Source: Thiomicrospira sp. UBA5634 (lineage in GTDB: Bacteria; Pseudomonadota; Gammaproteobacteria; Thiomicrospirales; Thiomicrospiraceae). From it: DNA of 13,185 nt. Below the pieces are notes generated by a model. It was not told the DNA's origin. It searched no databases and saw nothing but the letters and a program-made list of their open reading frames with translations. Of the stretch, positions 7,168 to 13,185 are shown piece after piece. A program made the position numbers and the translations under genes. Positions within the stretch are counted from its first letter, which is position 1; each line of letters begins with the position of its first letter. The stretch spans positions 9,002 to 22,186 of the forward strand of contig DIJW01000222.1 of NCBI GenBank assembly GCA_002421475.1. The letters are read 5' to 3'.

Positions 7168-8550
7168 TTGACCTCACTTGCTTTTACCACCCTAAATCTT
7201 CATCCTGACCTGCTTTCTAACCTCGACAGCCTGCAATATCACCAAATGACCGAAATCCAGGCACAAAGCTTGCCGCACATTTTGGCCGGCAAAGATGTCA
7301 TTGCACAGGGCAAAACCGGCTCGGGCAAAACCGCCGCGTTTGGCCTCGGTTTGTTAAACCAACTCGAAGCAAAAAACTTTAATGTGCAGGCGTTGGTGCT
7401 CTGTCCAACCCGTGAGCTGGCAGATCAAGTAGCAGAAGAAATTCGTCGGCTGGCACGCCGTTTACAAAATATTAAGGTGATGACCTTATGCGGCGGTATG
7501 CCGATGGGTGTGCAACTCAGCTCGCTACAACAAGGGGCGCACATTATTGTTGGTACACCGGGGCGGATTGAAGAACACTTGCGTAAACAAACCCTCAATT
7601 TGGATGATTTAAAAGTATTTGTATTGGATGAAGCGGATCGTATGTTGGATATGGGTTTTCAACCTGCGCTGGATGCGATTATCGAGTTTCTGCCTACTTC
7701 ACGTCAAAACTTGCTTTTTAGCGCCACTTTCCCGACTCAAATAGAGCAGATCGCGACACGCATTATGCAAAATCCGTTACGAATTGAAGTGGAGTCGCAA
7801 CACGATCACAGCAGCATTGCGCAACACTTTTACCAAGTGGACACGCCCGAACAGCGTTTGACCGCCTTGCGTTTGGTATTGTTACAAACACGCCCACAAT
7901 CCAGTGTGGTGTTTTGTAATACCAAAAAAGATGCCCAAATGGTCGCCGAGGCTCTACAGCAAGCAGGTTTTAGTGCCGAAGCCTTGCATGGTGATTTGGA
8001 ACAACGTGATCGTGATCAAACGCTGATTCAGTTTGCCAATAAAAGCATTGCAGTGTTGGTGGCCACCGATGTGGCGGCGCGCGGTTTAGATATTGATGCG
8101 TTGGATGCGGTGATTAACTTCCATTTGGCGCACGACCCGGAAATTCATGTGCATCGCATTGGTCGAACCGGACGCGCGGGCAGCAAAGGCATGGCGGTCA
8201 GCTTTATCAGTGACAAAGAAAGCTACAAAGTCGCCGTATTGGCAGAGTATTTGGATCAAGAGATTATCGCTGAACCCTTGCCGCCATTGAGTTTGCTAAA
8301 GCAACCGCCATTACAAGCTGAAATGCTGACGCTGCAAATTGATGGCGGCAAAAAAGACAAACTGCGTCCCGGTGATATTGTCGGTGCGTTAACCGCCGAT
8401 GGGGTGTTATCTGCCGACCAAATTGGCAAAATAAAAGTCACCGATATTCGTTCGTATGTCGCCGTGCAGCGCCCCCTAGCTAAAATCGCACTAAAACAGC
8501 TTGGCGCAGGTAAACTCAAAGGCAAAAACTTCCGCGCACGGTTGTTGTAG
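7168..8550 (+). CDS. dbpA: ATP-dependent RNA helicase DbpA
   Basis: DEAD-box helicase that acts in 50S subunit assembly and is specific for hairpin 92 of 23S rRNA. Its 460 residues carry the full motif set: Q motif around TEIQAQ (28-33), GKTGSGKT (48-55), PTRELADQ (80-87), DEAD (154-157), SAT (185-187), ATDVAARGLDI (299-309) and HRIGRTGRAG (329-338). What separates it from other DEAD-box proteins is the C-terminal RNA-binding domain (about 385-460), with IDGGKKDKLRPGDIVGALT, IGKIKV and KLKGKNFRARLL, close to E. coli DbpA. Translation starts at TTG with AAAGGA 6 nt upstream, which may limit its level. It is a single gene, followed by two intergenic repeat elements and then the convergent histidine kinase gene. 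It holds no iterated palindrome. Confidence 0.96.
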   Translation: MTSLAFTTLNLHPDLLSNLDSLQYHQMTEIQAQSLPHILAGKDVIAQGKTGSGKTAAFGLGLLNQLEAKNFNVQALVLCPTRELADQVAEEIRRLARRLQNIKVMTLCGGMPMGVQLSSLQQGAHIIVGTPGRIEEHLRKQTLNLDDLKVFVLDEADRMLDMGFQPALDAIIEFLPTSRQNLLFSATFPTQIEQIATRIMQNPLRIEVESQHDHSSIAQHFYQVDTPEQRLTALRLVLLQTRPQSSVVFCNTKKDAQMVAEALQQAGFSAEALHGDLEQRDRDQTLIQFANKSIAVLVATDVAARGLDIDALDAVINFHLAHDPEIHVHRIGRTGRAGSKGMAVSFISDKESYKVAVLAEYLDQEIIAEPLPPLSLLKQPPLQAEMLTLQIDGGKKDKLRPGDIVGALTADGVLSADQIGKIKVTDIRSYVAVQRPLAKIALKQLGAGKLKGKNFRARLL

Positions 8551-8577
8551 TTGTACACAACAAGCGACCGTTTTAGG

Positions 8578-8646
8578 TAGGTCGGACTTTAATACGACAA
8601 CTGCCAAAAAAATCCTGGCTGGTTTGTCGGGTTAAAACCCGACCTA
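8578..8646. repeat. REP-like paired element, opposite arrangement
   Basis: Same family as the element at 2563-2627. Unit one, TAGGTCGG...CGACAA (8578-8600), is decayed, its inner stem broken at two positions. Unit two, TTGTCGG...CCGACCTA (8624-8646), has a perfect 8-bp stem with a 2-nt centre (8626-8643). The units point the other way round from the first element, with the TTGTCGG ends facing each other across a 23-bp spacer. It lies between convergent dbpA and the kinase gene. Confidence 0.82.
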
Positions 8647-8700
8647 CTATACAAAGCTACATTGTGTAACGTCGTTGCACTCCACACCATGACTGCGGTT

Positions 8701-8780
8701 TGTCATCCTGAACGCAGTGAAGGATCTTGTGAGGGTTGTACAGTCGGTTAAAGATCCTTCGGCTTTGCCTCAGGATGACA
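8701..8780. repeat. TGTCATCCTGA-type inverted repeat
   Basis: Arms of 28 and 30 nt, TGTCATCCTGAAC...AAGGATCTT (8701-8728) and AAGATCCTTCGG...CAGGATGACA (8751-8780), surround a 22-nt loop. Both arm ends are perfect complements; only the middle differs. Intergenic repeats starting TGTCATCCTGAGCG and ending AAGGATCT are familiar to me from many unrelated bacterial genomes, which suggests a widely spread, probably mobilised element. It ends 3 bp before the kinase stop codon and can form a long hairpin in transcripts from either side, without a clear T-run. Confidence 0.8.
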
Positions 8781-8783
8781 TTT

Positions 8784-11465
8784 TCATGGTAGGTTGCGTA
8801 ATTGCAAACCACTAATCAGTTCATAAATCGTTTTAATCTCAAACGGTTTAGTAATATAACCATCAAAACCTAAACGTTTACTTTGCTCAATTTGACTGTC
8901 TTCTGCATTCGCACTCATTGCATAAAATTGGGTGTTCAACGTTTGTAAATCGTGCTGTGATTTAAGGTGCGCTAAGGCTTCATCACCATTCATTCCCGGC
9001 AAATTAATATCCATAAACACAACATGCGGTAACCAACGCTTTGCTTGATCAATGCCGTTTTCTGCTGAAGGCGCAATTTTTAACTCAACCCCATCCATCC
9101 CTTCAAAAATGTCGGACATCAACTGCATATTGGCGCTGTTATCTTCGATATACAGCACGCGTAAGCGCTGATTAGCAGCCACTATCGGTGTTTCAACTAC
9201 GGGTAACGCAACAAACTCGGTCATCGTCTCAACTTGTTCCGTCGGCATGAATGTTTTATTAAGTGGCAAACCAACTCTAAACTCAGTGCCGACCCCGAGT
9301 TCGCTGCTCACTTCGATATAACCTTGCATCTGCTCAACCAATTCTTTGGTGATGGTTAAACCTATACCACTGCCTTCAATACTAGAGCTTTCATGGCCTA
9401 ACCGATTAAACGGTTCAAATAATTGCTCAAGGTGCTCTGCGGCAATGCCCACGCCACTGTCTTGAACGGACAATTCCCAATAGGTTTTTCCGTCTCGCTG
9501 AGCCAATCGACAGGTCAGTTTGATAAAGCCGTTTGGTTTGTTGTATTTAATGGCATTACTGATTAAATTCAGTACAATTTGTTTGACGCGCAACCGGTCG
9601 GCTATCACTTCTTCTTCGCTGGTTAATGCCTCAATATCCAGCTGTATGCCACGCTCCATCAGATTCGACTCAACTAAAGCCATCGCCTCTTTGATCACGC
9701 CTTTTATTTTGATCGGCTGTAAATTAATGGTGATTTTGCCGCTTTCAAACTTGGCGAACTCCAAAATGCCATTAATTAGCTGTAACAAATGCAGTCCGCT
9801 GGATTTGATGGTCTCGACTTTACTTTTTTGGGTTTCAGTTAAAGGCGAAATTTCTAATAACTGCGAAAAACCGATAATCGCGTTAAGCGGTGTACGTAAC
9901 TCATGACTCATCGATGATAAAAATTCTGACTTAGCTTTATTCGCTTGCTGCGCCACTTGTTTGTCATGCTGTGCTTCATTTAAAGCCTTTTGCAGTGATT
10001 CACGTAATTCCACAATTAAGGTTATGTCTTGTCGAATAGATAAGTACTCAATCAACTCGTTGTTTTGGTCGAGGATCGGAATAATGTAAGACATCACATA
10101 ATAATTAGAGCCGTCTTTGCGCAAGTTTTTAATTTCGCCACGCCAAATTTCTTTGCTTTGGATGGTTTGCCACAAATCTTTAAACACGGATTTCGGCATG
10201 TCCGGATGTCTGACAATGCTGTGCGGCTGACCAATCAGTTCCTGAGCGCTATAACCACTGATCTGACAAAAGTTGTCGTTCACATCAATGATATTGCCGA
10301 ACTTATCGGCTCGCGACATGATCAAGGTTTTATTAATCGCCAATTCTAAATATTTAAGGTTAAAAATCAGGTTATAGGTTTTTTGCAATAACTGGTTAAA
10401 GTAGCGCGACATTTGCCCAATTTCGTCTTCTCGCAACACCTCAACGGCTTGGTCATACTGTTCGGTTTTTATAATGTTATTAATCGTGGCGGTCATATTA
10501 CGCATCGGTTTAAGCACACTGACACGTAATAGGCCGATTTGAACCAAGCCCATTAAAACAACCACCGAAAATAACGCCAGAAAAATCCACGCAATTTGCA
10601 TCATCAATGACCAGGCCTGGTCACGCAACATGCCTTCAGGGACAGCAATTAAATGGAATGCACGTAACTGCCCTTGTTCATCCAAAATCGACTTGGTCTG
10701 ATAATACCAACCATCACGTTGCATTAAGACACCGTCGTTAATCTCAGTCGATTGAAATACCCAATCAGAAAATTGGCGTTGAGCGAAATAGTCGCCATTG
10801 TCGATTACAAACCGTCTCGGCTGAGCATCTAACGGTTGTGTCGCGTCTTGCTCAAACACATAATACTCAACCCCATCCGCCTTAAATTCATTCACAATCT
10901 GTTTAAGTCCCTGCGAAATCGTCATATAACCGATTACTTCCGACAGGCTACCTAACTCCATCACAGGTTGAATCGTGATCACCCGAAACACATTGCCATA
11001 CCCGCCTTTATCGACTCGGGTTACGGCTTTTTTCTCCCGCATCGCTTGCCGAATCATCGCGTGATCGGTGACATTCTGGCCATAAGACTCTATCGCATAG
11101 GATCTAAATAAGGAGCGTCCATCGTGGGTAATCGCATGGAATGCATAATTCACAAAACCGGTCCAATAGGCGTATTGATCACGCAAATTAGCCAGTTCAG
11201 TAATCAACGGCTGACGTTCTTCATACGTCAATGCTTCACGAATAACCGAGGAGTTAGCTAGCGAAATAGCCACGGCATGCAAGATTTTGAATTTTTTATC
11301 CAGTCGTTCGTCTAATAACAACGCCTGATTTTGTTGGTGTTTGTGAGTCACTTTATCTAAATAATAGGCATGGACAAAAAACAGCGAAATCAACCCTACC
11401 GCAAATAACAGCAGTAAACTGAAACTAAATAATTGCAGGTTTTTTTTCAGTAGGGCGTTTTTCAT
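8784..11465 (-). CDS. Hybrid sensor histidine kinase with periplasmic Cache-like sensor and Aer-like PAS
   Basis: An 893-residue inner-membrane hybrid kinase. Order: TM1 (12-32); periplasmic sensor (35-285) resembling a double-Cache domain; TM2 (287-312); HAMP (about 310-365, with DEIG 347-350); PAS (about 378-482); HisKA with phospho-acceptor H521 in SMSHELRTPLNAIIGF; HATPase with N637, DSGVGI (669-674) and GSGIGL (698-703); and a C-terminal receiver with D774, phospho-site D819 in VVFMDINLPGMNG and K873. The PAS closely resembles that of the aerotaxis receptor Aer, including GQPHSIVRHPDMP (412-424) and W441, so it may bind FAD and report redox state; that is inference. It is downstream of the HD-GYP regulator gene by 16 nt, with AAGG before its ATG. 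No Hpt domain is present here. One perfect iterated palindrome gives DQAW (282-285), just before TM2. Confidence 0.94.
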   Translation of the reverse strand: MKNALLKKNLQLFSFSLLLLFAVGLISLFFVHAYYLDKVTHKHQQNQALLLDERLDKKFKILHAVAISLANSSVIREALTYEERQPLITELANLRDQYAYWTGFVNYAFHAITHDGRSLFRSYAIESYGQNVTDHAMIRQAMREKKAVTRVDKGGYGNVFRVITIQPVMELGSLSEVIGYMTISQGLKQIVNEFKADGVEYYVFEQDATQPLDAQPRRFVIDNGDYFAQRQFSDWVFQSTEINDGVLMQRDGWYYQTKSILDEQGQLRAFHLIAVPEGMLRDQAWSLMMQIAWIFLALFSVVVLMGLVQIGLLRVSVLKPMRNMTATINNIIKTEQYDQAVEVLREDEIGQMSRYFNQLLQKTYNLIFNLKYLELAINKTLIMSRADKFGNIIDVNDNFCQISGYSAQELIGQPHSIVRHPDMPKSVFKDLWQTIQSKEIWRGEIKNLRKDGSNYYVMSYIIPILDQNNELIEYLSIRQDITLIVELRESLQKALNEAQHDKQVAQQANKAKSEFLSSMSHELRTPLNAIIGFSQLLEISPLTETQKSKVETIKSSGLHLLQLINGILEFAKFESGKITINLQPIKIKGVIKEAMALVESNLMERGIQLDIEALTSEEEVIADRLRVKQIVLNLISNAIKYNKPNGFIKLTCRLAQRDGKTYWELSVQDSGVGIAAEHLEQLFEPFNRLGHESSSIEGSGIGLTITKELVEQMQGYIEVSSELGVGTEFRVGLPLNKTFMPTEQVETMTEFVALPVVETPIVAANQRLRVLYIEDNSANMQLMSDIFEGMDGVELKIAPSAENGIDQAKRWLPHVVFMDINLPGMNGDEALAHLKSQHDLQTLNTQFYAMSANAEDSQIEQSKRLGFDGYITKPFEIKTIYELISGLQLRNLP
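10610..10621. repeat. Iterated palindrome copy 9 (perfect 12-mer)
   Basis: Perfect ACCAGGCCTGGT in the kinase gene, read as R-D-Q-A-W-S at the edge of the second membrane segment. It is the first copy after a 4.7-kb gap without one. Confidence 0.9.
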
Positions 11466-11481
11466 CCGTTATGCCTTAGAC

Positions 11482-12546
11482 TTAATCACGATACAGTTCA
11501 CAGATTTCTTGTACACGAGGTAATACCTTAATAAAGACATCAACCAACTCCGGATCAAAGTGTTCGCCTTTTTCTCGTTCAATCAGTTGCAGCGCTTGTT
11601 CAACCGTCCAAGCTTTTTTATACGGGCGCACTGAAGTTAAGGCATCAAACACATCCGCTATTGCCACAATCCGCCCGCTCAGCGGAATTTGTTCGCCTTT
11701 TAAGCCGTGTGGATAACCTTTGCCGTTATATTTTTCATGATGGGTAAGGGCAATTTCATACGCCATTTCTAACAGCGGAGAATCGGCATTAGATAAAATC
11801 TCTGCGCCGATTTTGACGTGATTTTGCATAATCAGAAACTCTTCATCACTCAGTTTGCCGGGTTTGAGCAAAATCGTATCAGATACGCCGATTTTGCCAA
11901 CATCATGCATCGGTGATGCAACTGAAATCAGACGGCAAAAATCTTGATCCATCCCCAGCTCTTCGGCGATGGCTTGGGCAAACAAACTGACGCGTTTAAC
12001 GTGGTTGCCGGTTTCATTATCACGATATTCCGCCGCGCGCCCTAAACGGTATATCATTTCCAGCTGCGCTTTTTCCAACGCCTGGGTGCGTTGTTGCACC
12101 TTCATTTCCAGGGTTTTATTTTCTAATTTCAATGCTTGTTTTAAATGCCAGTTTTCTAAATGAATCGCCACGCGTTTAAGCAATTCGGTGCGATTAAACG
12201 GCTTGGTAATGTAATCACTCGCTCCAGCCTCTAATGCACGCACTCGACTGTCTTCGTCGGTTTGCGCCGTCAGCATAATAATCGGCGGGATAACATCCTT
12301 TGCCACCAATTGTTTAAACAAAGCCAATACTGAAAAGCCGTCCATCAACGGCATATTGATATCCAACAACACTAAATCAAAGGTTTGGTTTTGCACAATA
12401 TGACTCAGCTCCAACGACTTGGTAATGCTGGTCAAATTGCTGTAGCCATCCGATGCTAAAGTGGCTTCAATCACATCAATATTGGTTTGATTATCATCCA
12501 CGATCAGAAACTTAGATTGGCTGATATTTACTGACAACTGTTCCAT
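11482..12546 (-). CDS. Response regulator with HD-GYP c-di-GMP phosphodiesterase domain (RpfG-like)
   Basis: A 354-residue cytoplasmic response regulator whose output is enzymatic. The receiver domain (about 12-130) has D17/D18, phospho-acceptor D62 in LVLLDINMPLMDG, T93 and K115. A helical linker rich in charged residues (about 133-165) leads to an HD-GYP domain (about 165-350) with GNHVKRVS (H182), the HD pair in SPMHDVGKIG (H214, D215), HHEKYNGKGYP (269-279) and IVAIADVFDALTSVRPYK. All signature residues of active HD-GYP phosphodiesterases are present, so it should break down c-di-GMP; phosphorylation presumably sets its activity. It is the first gene of a two-gene operon with the hybrid kinase, its likely partner. 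The ribosome site is weak (GAAGTGAA), and an ATGTAATG arrangement places a start-stop just before the real ATG. Confidence 0.95.
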   Translation of the reverse strand: MEQLSVNISQSKFLIVDDNQTNIDVIEATLASDGYSNLTSITKSLELSHIVQNQTFDLVLLDINMPLMDGFSVLALFKQLVAKDVIPPIIMLTAQTDEDSRVRALEAGASDYITKPFNRTELLKRVAIHLENWHLKQALKLENKTLEMKVQQRTQALEKAQLEMIYRLGRAAEYRDNETGNHVKRVSLFAQAIAEELGMDQDFCRLISVASPMHDVGKIGVSDTILLKPGKLSDEEFLIMQNHVKIGAEILSNADSPLLEMAYEIALTHHEKYNGKGYPHGLKGEQIPLSGRIVAIADVFDALTSVRPYKKAWTVEQALQLIEREKGEHFDPELVDVFIKVLPRVQEICELYRD

Positions 12547-12591
12547 TACATATTCACTTCGTTAGTAACTTATTTTTAGCGCCTCGATAAA

Positions 12592-12603
12592 GGCAGGCCT
12601 GGT
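12592..12603. repeat. Iterated palindrome copy 10 (core only, intergenic)
   Basis: GGCAGGCCTGGT, 10 of 12 matches with the core CAGGCCTGGT intact. It is the only copy outside a gene and lies 46 bp upstream of the HD-GYP start codon, probably in its 5' leader. Confidence 0.85.
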
Positions 12604-12620
12604 GCTCTGCTTTTATGTGA

Positions 12621-12626
12621 ATTATA
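12621..12626 (-). promoter_or_regulatory. Probable -10 box of the HD-GYP/kinase operon
   Basis: Perfect TATAAT on the minus strand, 75 nt before the start codon. No good -35 is visible (best TCAAAA at 18 bp), so strength or an activator requirement cannot be judged. Confidence 0.5.
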
Positions 12627-12741
12627 GGCTGTGCACAAGCCGAATTTTGACATTCTTTCATAGGCAACTCGGTCAAACAAGGCAAAAAAATTAGTTACTT
12701 TAAATAATCTTTTTTATTTCTTGTAATCAAAACTGCAGGCT

Positions 12742-12793
12742 GGCCGAGCTCAACCACCATTTTTCTTATCCTAGCGGTTTAGTCGGCCTTTTT
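12742..12793 (+). terminator. Possible terminator or attenuator hairpin upstream of metH
   Basis: GGCCGA (12742-12747) can pair with TCGGCC (12783-12788), which is followed directly by TTTTT. An inner AACC/GGTT pair may help, but the loop is long. The neighbouring upstream gene runs the other way, so if real it would act on a leader from a distal metH promoter. Confidence 0.25.
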
Positions 12794-12815
12794 CGTTTTA
12801 GTTGGTAAATTAGGT

Positions 12816-12821
12816 TAAAAT
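12816..12821 (+). promoter_or_regulatory. Possible -10 box of metH
   Basis: TAAAAT, five of six matches, 35 nt before the metH ATG. The -35 region (TTCGTT at 18 bp) is poor, so this is tentative. Confidence 0.3.
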
Positions 12822-12856
12822 ATCCGACCTTTGATTTAACAAAAACGGAATTGGTT

Positions 12857-13185
12857 ATGAGTCCTCGCCTGCAACGTATCGCCCAATTAAAACAGCTGCT
12901 CACTGAGCGTGTCGTGATACTTGATGGTGCCATGGGTACCATGATCCAGAACTTAAATCTGACCGAAGACGATTTCCGTGGTGAACGTTTTGCCGATTAT
13001 CACATGGATATTAAAGGCAATAACGATATTCTGGTGCTGACCAAGCCGGAGGTGATTCGCGACATCCATTTAAGTTTTCTGCGCAAAGGCGTGGATATTC
13101 TGGAAACCAATTCCTTTAACGCTACCACCATTGCGCAAGCCGATTACGATATGGAATCGCAGGTGCGTGATATTAATATTCACGC
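12857..13185 (+). CDS. metH: Cobalamin-dependent methionine synthase, 5' end (cut by window)
   Basis: MetH transfers a methyl group from 5-methyltetrahydrofolate to homocysteine through enzyme-bound cobalamin. Only the first 109 codons are in the window, out of a protein normally about 1,230 residues long. They form the start of the N-terminal homocysteine-binding barrel and match E. coli MetH closely: RVVILDGAMGTMIQ near residues 18-31, DDFRGERFADY, KGNNDILVLTKPEVI, and ILETNSFNATTIAQADY near the right edge. The zinc-binding cysteines and the folate, cobalamin and reactivation domains lie outside. The ATG is supported by E. coli-like N-terminal length and GGAA 6 nt upstream. It is divergent from the HD-GYP operon. 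Its presence implies that the organism makes or imports cobalamin. Confidence 0.97.
   Translation, partial: MSPRLQRIAQLKQLLTERVVILDGAMGTMIQNLNLTEDDFRGERFADYHMDIKGNNDILVLTKPEVIRDIHLSFLRKGVDILETNSFNATTIAQADYDMESQVRDINIH

Larger units (their letters stand above)
12547..12856. other. Divergent intergenic region (310 bp)
   Basis: AT-rich gap between the divergent HD-GYP operon and metH. I find no credible open reading frame or RNA gene in it. It holds one iterated palindrome copy near the HD-GYP side, a minus-strand TATAAT at 12626-12621, a possible stem followed by TTTTT near 12742-12793, and a tentative metH -10 at 12816. I see no S-adenosylmethionine riboswitch and no tandem MetJ boxes. Confidence 0.7.

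Noticed and set aside
8542..8563. TTGTTGT/ACAACAA inverted repeat at the dbpA stop as a terminator
   Set aside because: The stem is short and AT-rich, overlaps the last codons and lacks a T-run.
694..12603. The ten palindromes as a CRISPR array or insertion-sequence ends
   Set aside because: They are 129 bp to 4.7 kb apart, lie inside intact genes without target duplications, and have no regular spacers or adjacent transposase.
694..12603. Known Pasteurellaceae or Neisseria DNA uptake sequences
   Set aside because: The motif differs from AAGTGCGGT and GCCGTCTGAA. Any uptake role would be a new sequence class.
12647..12652. Perfect TTGACA as a distal metH -35 box
   Set aside because: The sequence at the expected -10 distance is CGGTCA, which does not resemble TATAAT.
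12604..12856. SAM riboswitch or MetJ operator upstream of metH
   Set aside because: No tandem AGACGTCT-like boxes and no recognisable riboswitch core were seen.

Overview
The window looks like chromosomal DNA of a Gram-negative gammaproteobacterium. PolA, TrmA, DbpA and MetH all read very close to their Escherichia coli counterparts. A LpxL/HtrB-type acyltransferase and a small beta-barrel protein imply an outer membrane. Sampled base composition is near 48% G+C. The gene order is not enterobacterial and I cannot name the genus; an aquatic, sulfur-oxidiser-like lineage is only a guess. No phage, insertion sequence, tRNA, rRNA or CRISPR array is visible.

Layout. (1) 1-2557 (+): the 3' nine-tenths of polA. 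(2) 2563-2627: a paired REP-like hairpin element at a convergent gene junction. (3) 6246-2646 (-): a tightly packed four-gene operon, trmA, a TSUP-family permease, a TtcA-family PP-loop protein and a lipid A-type acyltransferase, with gaps of 2-3 nt or a 4-nt overlap and a perfect TATAAT upstream. (4) 6495-6983 (+): an orphan small outer-membrane beta-barrel gene with a near-consensus promoter, more AT-rich than its neighbours. (5) 7168-8550 (+): dbpA, starting at TTG. (6) 8578-8780: a second REP-like element and a TGTCATCCTGA-type inverted repeat, again between convergent genes. (7) 12546-8784 (-): a two-gene signalling operon, an HD-GYP response regulator followed by a hybrid histidine kinase with an Aer-like PAS domain. 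(8) 12857-13185 (+): the 5' end of metH.

The genes are mostly housekeeping: DNA repair and replication, tRNA U54 methylation and probable tRNA thiolation, 50S ribosome assembly, methionine synthesis and envelope lipid acylation. The accessory part is the signalling pair, which plausibly links a redox or oxygen-related input to c-di-GMP breakdown.

The most striking signal is not a gene. The palindrome ACCAGGCCTGGT, or its core CAGGCCTGGT, occurs ten times in 13 kb (seven perfect 12-mers), against about 0.01-0.03 expected by chance. Nine copies lie inside genes and use only two reading frames, encoding (P/A)GL(V/D) or QAW, mostly at variable protein positions. It behaves like a genome-wide iterated palindrome, comparable in style to cyanobacterial HIP1 or to uptake sequences, and I do not recognise it as a described element.
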